NCBI GenBank assembly: GCA_016278325.1
Contig: JADQCB010000025.1
Coordinates: 1 to 64,000, forward strand
Source of the DNA: Actibacterium sp.
GTDB taxonomy: Bacteria; Pseudomonadota; Alphaproteobacteria; Rhodobacterales; Rhodobacteraceae
Direction: 5' to 3'
Length of the DNA stretch: 64,000 nucleotides
The first letter of the stretch is position 1. The number at the start of each line of letters is the position of its first letter. The notes under the pieces were generated by a model. It was not told where the DNA came from, made no database searches, and saw only the letters and a program-made list of their open reading frames with translations. The position numbers were made by a program, and so were the translations under genes. This document shows positions 45,394 through 52,189 of this stretch, one piece after another.

Positions 45394-47241
45394 TCAGGCA
45401 TGGGCCTTCTCGATCTTTTCCTGCGCCGCCACCCAGAGATCCTCGGCCCGGTCCAGGGCCTCCATCACCTCGGCATATTTGCGCTGCCAGACCTGCGCTT
45501 CGTCAAGCCGCTCGGGCTCGTACATCGCCGGATCGGCGAGTTTCGCCGCAAGCTTGTCGCGCATCTTGTTCAGTTTCTCGACTCGCGCCTCGCTCTTGCG
45601 CAGTTCGGTGCGCAGCGTTGCGATGGTTTCGGCCGAGGGGCGCTTGTCCTTTTGCGCCGGCGGCGCGGGCCGTTTCGGCTTGTCCGGCGCCAGCAGCAAT
45701 TTGCGATAGGCTTCGAGGTCTTCTTCGAACGGGACCACGCCACCATCCCTGACCAGCCACAACCGGTCGGCCACCAGGCTCAACAGATGCATGTCATGGC
45801 TGATCAGGATCACCGCGCCCGAATAGGCGGTCAACGCCTCGACCAGCGCCTCGCGGCTCTCGATGTCCAGGTGGTTTGTCGGCTCATCGAGAATCAGAAG
45901 ATGCGGCGCGTCGATCGTGGCGATCAGCAGCGACAACCGTGCCTTCTGTCCACCCGACAGCCGCCCGACCTCGGTCTCGGCTTGCGCCGCGCCCAGCCCG
46001 AACCCGGCCAGCCGCGCGCGCAACTTCGATTGCTGCTCGCCCGGGCGCATCCTTTGCAGATGCTGCAATGGCGTTTCCTCGACGCGCAATTCATCGACCT
46101 GGTGCTGGGCAAAGAAACCGATGCGGAGTTTCGCGGCCACCGTCATCTTGCCGTCGATCCGTTCCAGCCGGCCGGACAACAGCTTGGCCAATGTCGATTT
46201 GCCCTGGCCGTTCTTGCCCAGCAGGGCGATCCGGTCGTCCTGGTCGATTCGCAGGTTCAGCCGGCTCAGAACCGGCTTGCCGTCATAGCCCACGCTGACC
46301 CCTTCGGTGGCGATGATCGGCGGCGACAATTCCTCGGGTTCGGGGAAGGTGAACACAACGCGCGCCGCATCCTCGGGTAGGGTGATCGGCTGCATTCGTT
46401 CCAGCATCTTGACCCGGCTTTGCGCCTGCTTCGCCTTTGTCGCCTGGGCACGGAACCGGTCGACGAATTTCTGCAAATGCGCGCGCTGCGCTTCCTGCTT
46501 GCGGGCCTGTGCCATCTGCAACGCGCGTTGTTCCGCGCGCTGGCGCGCGAACTGGTCGTAAGGCCCCTGCCACAGGGTCAGCTTGCGGTTCTCGAGATGC
46601 AGGATCGCCGCCACCGCACGGTTCAGCAGCGCCCGGTCGTGGCTGATCAGGATCACCGTATGCGGATAGCGCGCCAGGTAGCTTTCCAGCCACAGCGCAC
46701 CTTCGAGATCCAGATAGTTCGTCGGCTCGTCCAGCAACAGAAGGTCGGGCTGCGCGAACAGAACGGCGGCAAGCGCCACGCGCATCCGCCAGCCGCCCGA
46801 AAAGGCCGAGCAGGGCATCCGCTGCTCTTCATCGTCAAAGCCCAGCCCCTTCAGGATCGCCGCCGCCCGCGCCTCGGCCGACCAGGCGTCGATATCGGCC
46901 AGCCGGGTCTGCACCTCGGCGATGCGATGCCCGTCTGCGGCCGCGTCCGCCTCGGCCAGAAGCGCCGCACGTTCCGTGTCGGCCGCCAGAACCGTGTCCA
47001 GAAGCGTCACGTCCGATGACGGCACCTCCTGCGCCACGCCGCCGATACGCGCGCGCGCCGGCAGCTCGATGCGCCCGCCCTCCAGCGGCAACTCGCCCCG
47101 GATCAGCCGGAACAGCGTCGTCTTGCCGGTGCCGTTGCGCCCCACAAGGCCCACCTTGTGACCGGTCGGGATGTTCGCCGATGCGCCCTCCAGCAGGGGG
47201 CGGCCTTCGACCGAATAGGAAATATCGCGGATCCGCAGCAT
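45394..47241 (-). CDS. ABC-F family ATPase (Uup/YheS type)
   Basis: A 615-residue soluble ATPase with two ABC domains and no membrane segments. Walker A motifs are GRNGTGKTT (34-42) and GKNGQGKST, signatures are FSGGWRMRVALA and LSGGQKARLSLL, and Walker B motifs end in LLLDEPTNYLD and LILDEPTNHLD. The two are joined by a basic linker (RAEQRALQMAQARKQEAQRA), and a coiled C-terminal tail follows. ABC-F proteins act on ribosomes. The ATG at MLRIRDISY is chosen over an upstream TTG. Confidence 0.92.
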   Translation of the reverse strand: MLRIRDISYSVEGRPLLEGASANIPTGHKVGLVGRNGTGKTTLFRLIRGELPLEGGRIELPARARIGGVAQEVPSSDVTLLDTVLAADTERAALLAEADAAADGHRIAEVQTRLADIDAWSAEARAAAILKGLGFDDEEQRMPCSAFSGGWRMRVALAAVLFAQPDLLLLDEPTNYLDLEGALWLESYLARYPHTVILISHDRALLNRAVAAILHLENRKLTLWQGPYDQFARQRAEQRALQMAQARKQEAQRAHLQKFVDRFRAQATKAKQAQSRVKMLERMQPITLPEDAARVVFTFPEPEELSPPIIATEGVSVGYDGKPVLSRLNLRIDQDDRIALLGKNGQGKSTLAKLLSGRLERIDGKMTVAAKLRIGFFAQHQVDELRVEETPLQHLQRMRPGEQQSKLRARLAGFGLGAAQAETEVGRLSGGQKARLSLLIATIDAPHLLILDEPTNHLDIESREALVEALTAYSGAVILISHDMHLLSLVADRLWLVRDGGVVPFEEDLEAYRKLLLAPDKPKRPAPPAQKDKRPSAETIATLRTELRKSEARVEKLNKMRDKLAAKLADPAMYEPERLDEAQVWQRKYAEVMEALDRAEDLWVAAQEKIEKAHA

Positions 47242-47371
47242 GGCGCGGGTGTGCCGCAAGGCGTGCCCGGCGTCAATCGCAGCTTTTCAACCCCGCATCC
47301 CCATGCTAGCAGAGCCGCGATTTGTCGCGCCGCCCGGCGCGCGCCCCAGACGATAGACCGAGAGGAAAGAC

Positions 47372-47794
47372 ATGGCGATCCAACGCACCTTCAGCATCAT
47401 CAAGCCCGACGCCACCAGGCGCAACCTGACCGGCGCGATCAATGCCAAGTTCGAGGCTGCCGGCCTGCGCATCGTCGCCCAGAAACGGATCAAGCTGACC
47501 AGGGAACAGGCCGGCACCTTCTACGCGGTGCACAAGGAACGTCCCTTCTACGACGAACTGTGCGACTTCATGGCGTCCGCGCCGATCGTCGTGCAGGTGC
47601 TCGAAGGCGAGGATGCGATTGCGCGGAACCGCGAAGTGATGGGCGCCACCAATCCCGCCGAGGCGGAAGAGGGCACGATCCGCAAGGAATTCGCCCTGTC
47701 GATCGGCGAGAACTCGGTCCACGGCTCGGATGGCGAAGATACCGCGCGCGAGGAAATCGCCTATTTCTTCTCCGGCCTCGAACTGGTCGGCTGA
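47372..47794 (+). CDS. ndk: nucleoside diphosphate kinase
   Basis: The 140-residue enzyme balances nucleoside triphosphates by transfer through a phosphohistidine in [12 protein letters not shown]. The N-terminal [16 protein letters not shown] and C-terminal AREEIAYFF are standard. GAGAGGAAAG is the ribosome-binding site. It is divergent from the ABC-F gene and followed by the repeat element. Confidence 0.96.
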   Translation: MAIQRTFSIIKPDATRRNLTGAINAKFEAAGLRIVAQKRIKLTREQAGTFYAVHKERPFYDELCDFMASAPIVVQVLEGEDAIARNREVMGATNPAEAEEGTIRKEFALSIGENSVHGSDGEDTAREEIAYFFSGLELVG

Positions 47795-47853
47795 GCCCGC
47801 ACGGAACGCCGGCTGTCCCCACCGACCTCACCGGTCATCGGGCGCATATCCGG

Positions 47854-47902
47854 CTTCTTCTCGGCATAAATACTCGGCCCCGAGGCGCCGTCAGGCGCCG
47901 AG
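47854..47902 (+). repeat. dispersed intergenic element, copy B (AAATACTC core)
   Basis: It begins CTTCTTCTCGG and contains ATAAATACTCGG, followed by a GC-rich tail in which GGCGCCG occurs twice and the ends CTCGGC and GCCGAG can pair. It matches copy A near bioY in start, core, spacing and position in a convergent gap. The tail sequence differs between copies while the hairpin potential is kept. Confidence 0.5.
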
Positions 47903-47935
47903 ACAAAAACAATGACCGCCCCGCAAGGGGCGGTC
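47903..47935 (-). terminator. intrinsic terminator of the yejA-like/entericidin transcript
   Basis: GACCGCCCC pairs with GGGGCGGTC around a GCAA tetraloop (47914-47935), a perfect 9-bp stem. Read on the minus strand it is followed by ATTGTTTTTGTC, a T-rich tract. It lies 22 bp past the entericidin-like stop codon. Confidence 0.75.
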
Positions 47936-47957
47936 GCGATTCTGCGGGGCGGCCTTC

Positions 47958-48074
47958 TCAGAATGAATTGCGCACCATGCGCGAACCGTCCGAGATATCG
48001 CGGCCGATCCCTTCGACCGTGGAACAGGCCGCAAGACCCAGCAAAAGGCTGGCGATCAACATGATCCGCGTCAT
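47958..48074 (-). CDS. entericidin-like small lipoprotein
   Basis: A 38-residue lipoprotein. The signal segment MTRIMLIASLLLGLAAC ends in a lipobox (LAAC), and the mature part STVEGIGRDISDGSRMVRNSF resembles entericidins (C-x-T-V-x-G-x-G-x-D-I). Entericidins are small outer-envelope lipoproteins linked to stress and toxin/antidote effects in E. coli. Its ATG directly abuts the stop codon of the YejA-like gene (TAGATG), and an intrinsic terminator follows, so it is the last gene of that transcript. Confidence 0.8.
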   Translation of the reverse strand: MTRIMLIASLLLGLAACSTVEGIGRDISDGSRMVRNSF

Positions 48075-49895
48075 CTACTCCTCCGCATTCCACCAGATGT
48101 CCGGCAGGAACCCGATCCAGTCACCATAGATCGGGATGGTGTCGGGATAGTGCAGCTCCTTGCGGTAGGCAAGCCGCGAGACCGGCGAATACCAGATCGG
48201 GATCACATAGCGCCCGCTGGTCAGAACCCGGTCCAGCGCCCGGGTCGCGGCGATGAAATCGTCGCGGCTCGCAGAGGTCAGGATCGCGTCGATCATCGCT
48301 TCGGCCGCCGCCGAATCCATGCCCATCCAGTTTCTTGTGCCCGGTTCCGTCACGCCCTCGCCGCCCCAATAGAGATATTGCTCGTTGCCGGGGCTCAGGG
48401 ACAGTCCGCGCCGGTACCAGGTCATGTCGAAATCGTAGACATTGGTGCGTTGGGTGAATTGCGCGCTATCGACGGTGGTCACGTGCGGCGTGATCCCCAG
48501 CCGGCGCAGGCCCTGCACATAGATGTCGACGATCTGCTGGGTCTCGGTCGCGCCCTGGTTGAGCAGGATCTCGAAGGTAAAGGGCTCTCCCGCGGCGTTG
48601 CGCATCACCCCCTGCGGGCCGACGCGCCAACCGGCCTGTTCCATCAGTTCCATCGCCCGGCGCAGGTTCTTGCGGTTTGCCGGCGATCCGTCCGAGACGG
48701 GCAGGGCATAGCCTGTCAGCGCGCCGGGCGGAAGATCGTCGGCGAAAGGTTCAAGCAACTCGCGCACCCGGCCCCGGGCGGGGCCATGCGACATGCCAAG
48801 CACGGAGTTCGAGAAATAAGAGGCGATGCGCGGCTCGGCGCCGCCGTTCAGCGTGTCGTTGATGAATTCGAAGTTGAACGCCTCGATCATCGCCTGGCGC
48901 ACCCGCCAGTCCTTGAAGATGTCGCGGCGGGTGTTCATCACGAACCCGGCGATGCCCGAGGGGCGCTGATGCGGAATCTCCGCCTTGACGATGTCGCCAT
49001 TGCGCACCGCGGGGAAGTCATAGGCCGTTTTCCATTTCGCGGCGTTCGTTTCGCGATACGTGTCGATCGCGCCGCCGCGGAACGCCTCGAACACCACGTC
49101 GCCATCGCCGAAGAAATCATAGCGGATCACGTCGAAATTGGCCTGGCCCTGCATGAAGGGCAGGTCCTTGCCCCAGTAATCGGGGTTGCGCCGAAGCACC
49201 ACATACCGGCCGGCCTCGTAATCGTCGATTACATAGGGCGCGGATCCGATCGGCACCACGTTCATGCCGCTTTGCGCGAAATTCCGCCCCGCCCATTGCG
49301 CCTTCTTCAGAATCGGGCGCAGGCCCAGGATCAGCGGCAATTCGCGATCTTCGGTGTTGAAGGTGAAGCGGACCGTCCGCGGGCCCACGGCCTTCGCGGT
49401 TGCGACCTTTTCCCAGGCGGTGCGATAGCGCGGGTGCCCCTCGGTGCCCAGCGTCTCGAAGGACCAGAGCACATCCTCGACCGTCACCGGGCTGCCATCC
49501 GAGAACGCCGCCTCGGGACGCAGGGTGAATTCGACCCATTCGCGATTCGGCCCGGTCTCGATCGATTCGGCCAGCAGGCCGTAAAGCGTGAACGGTTCAT
49601 CCCAGGATCGCCCCATGAGCGTCTCGAACACATGGGTCCGTATTCCCCAGGGCGCATCACCCTTCAGGATGAACGGATTGAGGCTGTCAAAGCCGCCGGC
49701 TTCGCCGAAGGTGATGCTGCCGCCCTTGGGAGCATCCGGGTTCACATAAGGCAGGGACACAAAATCCGGTGGCAGGTCGGGCGCGCCATACATAGCTATG
49801 CCATGCCTTGGCGTCGCCGCGGCGAATCCGCAGCCCAGAATCAACGCGGCGGCCGCGCTGGCGAATCGGGCGCGGGCGAAAAAGGTCGATCTCAT
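48075..49895 (-). CDS. YejA-like extracellular solute-binding protein (family 5)
   Basis: The 606-residue periplasmic protein has a signal peptide (residues 1-27, RFASAAAALILGCGFAAA) and the YejA-type N-terminus HGIAMYGAPDLPPDFVSLPYVNPDAPKGG (shown here over positions 30-59). Later blocks are EAFRGGAIDTYRETNAAKWK and FVMNTRRDIFKDWRVRQAM. In enterobacteria YejABEF imports peptides including microcin C. No permease or ATPase genes adjoin it here, so it may work with a transporter encoded elsewhere. The ATG giving MRSTFFAR is chosen; an earlier in-frame start lacks a signal-like context. Confidence 0.85.
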   Translation of the reverse strand: MRSTFFARARFASAAAALILGCGFAAATPRHGIAMYGAPDLPPDFVSLPYVNPDAPKGGSITFGEAGGFDSLNPFILKGDAPWGIRTHVFETLMGRSWDEPFTLYGLLAESIETGPNREWVEFTLRPEAAFSDGSPVTVEDVLWSFETLGTEGHPRYRTAWEKVATAKAVGPRTVRFTFNTEDRELPLILGLRPILKKAQWAGRNFAQSGMNVVPIGSAPYVIDDYEAGRYVVLRRNPDYWGKDLPFMQGQANFDVIRYDFFGDGDVVFEAFRGGAIDTYRETNAAKWKTAYDFPAVRNGDIVKAEIPHQRPSGIAGFVMNTRRDIFKDWRVRQAMIEAFNFEFINDTLNGGAEPRIASYFSNSVLGMSHGPARGRVRELLEPFADDLPPGALTGYALPVSDGSPANRKNLRRAMELMEQAGWRVGPQGVMRNAAGEPFTFEILLNQGATETQQIVDIYVQGLRRLGITPHVTTVDSAQFTQRTNVYDFDMTWYRRGLSLSPGNEQYLYWGGEGVTEPGTRNWMGMDSAAAEAMIDAILTSASRDDFIAATRALDRVLTSGRYVIPIWYSPVSRLAYRKELHYPDTIPIYGDWIGFLPDIWWNAEE

Positions 49896-49936
49896 TTCGG
49901 CAACAATCCTCGAAGCCCCTTTTGTCCTTCGTCGCA

Positions 49937-49965
49937 AGCCTACGCAGGTGTCCCAAGCTTTTCAA
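49937..49965 (-). promoter_or_regulatory. candidate promoter for the yejA-like gene
   Basis: On the minus strand TTGAAA (49965-49960), exactly 17 bp, then TAGGCT (49942-49937) form a housekeeping-type promoter about 42 bp before the ATG. Its -35 lies within the loop of the inverted repeat at 49953-49978. Confidence 0.5.
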
Positions 49966-49978
49966 ACTTTTAGCTTGG
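49953..49978. promoter_or_regulatory. inverted repeat between divergent promoters
   Basis: CCAAGCT (49953-49959) is matched perfectly by AGCTTGG (49972-49978) across 12 bases. The repeat covers the space between the -35 elements of the yejA-like promoter and of the candidate small RNA promoter, overlapping both. A protein bound here could control both transcripts. Confidence 0.45.
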
Positions 49979-50003
49979 ATGACGGCGGCAGATTGCGTAT
50001 AAA
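49975..50003 (+). promoter_or_regulatory. candidate promoter of the small RNA
   Basis: TTGGAT (49975-49980), exactly 17 bp, and TATAAA (49998-50003) form a promoter whose -10 matches consensus at five of six positions. Transcription would start near 50010. Confidence 0.5.
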
Positions 50004-50009
50004 GAGGGC

Positions 50010-50084
50010 ACTGCTCGATAGGTTTCTTGCCTGTATGAAACCTGCCTCAATAACTCAACGCCCGCCTCGTGCGGGCGTTTTTTT
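50010..50084 (+). ncRNA. candidate small RNA of about 75 nt upstream of bdhA
   Basis: Between the promoter above and a strong intrinsic terminator lies a short stretch with no open reading frame worth calling. It holds a 7-bp perfect stem, AGGTTTC (50020-50026) with GAAACCT (50037-50043), around the loop TTGCCTGTAT, then the unpaired linker GCCTCAATAACTCA with an anti-Shine-Dalgarno-like CCTC, then the terminator. This hairpin-linker-terminator plan is that of a trans-acting bacterial small RNA. It could instead be an attenuated leader of bdhA, whose start is 95 bp on. I do not recognise it as a named family. Confidence 0.55.
50058..50084 (+). terminator. intrinsic terminator before bdhA
   Basis: ACGCCCGC (50058-50065) pairs with GCGGGCGT (50071-50078) around CTCGT, followed directly by a run of seven T (50078-50084). 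No plus-strand protein gene ends within 2.2 kb upstream, so it must serve the candidate small RNA or attenuate bdhA. Confidence 0.85.
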
Positions 50085-50179
50085 CTTTGCCGGCCGGGCG
50101 GCGGAAACCGTGCGATATCCGTTTATTTCCTGGCCACCGGGTATATGGTCCGGGGAGTCCAGTACAGCAGGAGCGTATC

Positions 50180-50953
50180 ATGTCACTTGTCGGAAAAACC
50201 GCCGTCATCACCGGATCGAATTCGGGAATCGGCTTGGGAATCGCGAGGGAACTCGCCGGCGCCGGGGCCAACGTGGTTTTGAACTCGTTCACCGATGCGC
50301 AGGAAGATCATGACCTCGCCGAAGAGATCGCGCGCGAATACGGCGTTCTTGCGCGCTACATCAAGGCGGACATGAGCAAACCCGACGAATGCCGCGCACT
50401 GATCGAACAGGCCGGGGCCTGCGACATCCTGGTGAACAACGCCGGCATTCAGCATGTGGCGCCCGTCGAGGATTTTGCGCCGGAGAAATGGGATGCGATC
50501 ATCGCGATCAATCTCAGCTCGGCCTTCCACACCACGGCGGTTGCCCTGCCGATGATGCGCAAGGCCGGATGGGGGCGGGTCGTCAACATCGCCTCGGCGC
50601 ATGGTCTGACCGCGAGCCCCTATAAATCGGCCTATATCGCGGCCAAGCACGGGATCGTCGGGCTGTCGAAAACGGTGGCGCTGGAAACCGCGGAAGAGCC
50701 GATCACCTGCAACGCGATCTGCCCGGGCTATGTGCTGACCCCGCTTGTCGAAGCGCAGATCCCCGAGCAGATGAAAACCCACGGCATGGACCGCGATACT
50801 GTGGTGCGCGAGGTGATGCTGGCGCGCCAGCCGTCCAGGCAATTCGCGACGGTCGAGCAGATCGGCGGCACGGCGGTCTTCCTGTGTTCCGACGCCGCGG
50901 AACAGATCACCGGCACCACGATCAGCGTCGATGGCGGATGGACCGCGATGTAA
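50180..50953 (+). CDS. bdhA: D-3-hydroxybutyrate dehydrogenase
   Basis: This 257-residue short-chain dehydrogenase oxidises 3-hydroxybutyrate to acetoacetate with NAD, the entry to polyhydroxybutyrate breakdown. The cofactor loop is TGSNSGIGLGIA, the NNAG motif is VNNAGIQHV, and the catalytic Tyr/Lys lie in YKSAYIAAKHG. The BdhA-typical AHGLTASPYKSAY and CPGYVLTPLVEAQIP support substrate assignment over other SDRs. GCAGGAGCG precedes the ATG. No phasin or thiolase gene is adjacent. Confidence 0.9.
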   Translation: MSLVGKTAVITGSNSGIGLGIARELAGAGANVVLNSFTDAQEDHDLAEEIAREYGVLARYIKADMSKPDECRALIEQAGACDILVNNAGIQHVAPVEDFAPEKWDAIIAINLSSAFHTTAVALPMMRKAGWGRVVNIASAHGLTASPYKSAYIAAKHGIVGLSKTVALETAEEPITCNAICPGYVLTPLVEAQIPEQMKTHGMDRDTVVREVMLARQPSRQFATVEQIGGTAVFLCSDAAEQITGTTISVDGGWTAM

Positions 50954-50993
50954 GGATCGATGCCACCCCGGGCGCAGCCGCGGGCGGGTGCGC

Positions 50994-51224
50994 TCAGTCG
51001 GGCAGCTGGAGCACCGGGGGGCTGCCGACCGACATGATCGACAGATAGATCAGGACCGCCGCGATCGGCGGGCGAAACAGGTCGCGACCGTCCCTGCGGG
51101 TTTCGGCCACGATCCTGGCACGTTCGATTTCCGACCGGTCGGCATGTCGCCCGTCGCCCCGGGCGGCCGCGCCCGAGCCGGCAATCAATGATACGGCCAG
51201 TAATCCGGCGATAGGCTTTTGCAT
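50994..51224 (-). CDS. possible small exported protein
   Basis: A 76-residue reading frame in the 351-bp gap between bdhA and DUF502. It starts MQKPIAGLLAVSLIAGSGAA, which looks like a signal peptide, continues with a charged stretch (RGDGRHADRSEIERARIVAE), and ends with a hydrophobic segment (PPIAAVLIYLSIMSVG). There is no clear ribosome-binding site. I do not recognise it; apart from this frame the gap shows nothing. Confidence 0.4.
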   Translation of the reverse strand: MQKPIAGLLAVSLIAGSGAAARGDGRHADRSEIERARIVAETRRDGRDLFRPPIAAVLIYLSIMSVGSPPVLQLPD

Positions 51225-51304
51225 GGCGGCGACTGTGTCAAAGAAACCCGGCGCGAACAACCGCAGGCATCCTGCGGCGCATGGCGCGCGCTTGCCCCGC
51301 GGCC

Positions 51305-52033
51305 TCAGCCCGGCCGGGTTGCCTCGCGCGACAGAGGTTTGGGCGGCGCGGCCGCGACGGGTTCCTCCGGCACGACCAGCCCGGCCGAAATGATCATCTT
51401 GGCGGCATCCTCGATCGACATGTCCAGGACGATCACGTCGTCGCGGGGGACGAACAGCAGGAAGCCCGATGTCGGGTTCGGTGTCGTCGGAAGGAACACA
51501 GACACCAGGGACTGGTCGCGCGGCACGCGGCGATTCACCTCGCCCCGGGTGTCGGTCGAGATGAAGGCGATGGCCCAGATCCCCTTGCGCGGGTATTCCA
51601 CCAGGCAGGCCTTTTCGAAAGAGGTTTCGGATTGTGCCAGCACGGTTTCGGCGATCTGCTTGAGGCCGTTGTAGATCGAGCGGACAACCGGCATCCGGTC
51701 GACCAGGCTTTCCGCCCAGGCCAGCAGGGAACGCCCGATCAGCCCCTTTGCGATCCAGCCGACAAGCAGGGTAAAAAGCAGGAAGAAGATGACCCCGACA
51801 CCGCGGATGTCGATCCCGATCAGGTTCTCGGGACGATACTTGATCGGCACGAAGGGCATCACGAACCCGTCCACCCAGCCGATCACCGTCCAGATCAGCC
51901 AGACGGTCAGGCCGATCGGCGCGATGACCACCAGCCCGGCCAGGAACGAACCTCGAATGCCACCCAGCGGCGCGGGCAGCCGCCGGCGGTGATGATGTTC
52001 GCCATGCTCGTTCGGGTTTCTGTTTTCAGGCAT
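51305..52033 (-). CDS. DUF502 family membrane protein
   Basis: A 242-residue protein with two membrane helices near the N-terminus (SFLAGLVVIAPIGLTVWLIW and GVIFFLLFTLLVGWIAKGLIG), the DUF502 block RMPVVRSIYNGLKQIAETVL, and the conserved LPTTPNPTSGFLLFVPRDDV. The C-terminal domain is probably cytoplasmic and its function unknown. CAGGAGCAG is the ribosome-binding site. Confidence 0.88.
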   Translation of the reverse strand: MPENRNPNEHGEHHHRRRLPAPLGGIRGSFLAGLVVIAPIGLTVWLIWTVIGWVDGFVMPFVPIKYRPENLIGIDIRGVGVIFFLLFTLLVGWIAKGLIGRSLLAWAESLVDRMPVVRSIYNGLKQIAETVLAQSETSFEKACLVEYPRKGIWAIAFISTDTRGEVNRRVPRDQSLVSVFLPTTPNPTSGFLLFVPRDDVIVLDMSIEDAAKMIISAGLVVPEEPVAAAPPKPLSREATRPG

Positions 52034-52189
52034 TCCCACTGCTCCTGCCCGGTGACGAAGGCAATTCGGGAACTTGTCGCTTGCGCGGCAACCAAGCGCA
52101 AGGGGGGGCGCATCGTCTCGCCGCCCCGGCCCCCGCATTTCGCGCCGGGGTGCTGCGACAATGGGCAGGCCGGGCGTTTTGGCCGGCTG

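Noticed and set aside
44026-46380. 784-residue plus-strand frame opposite the protease, MarC and ABC-F genes
   Set aside because: Gln/His/Arg-rich shadow across three genes with strong family matches on the other strand.
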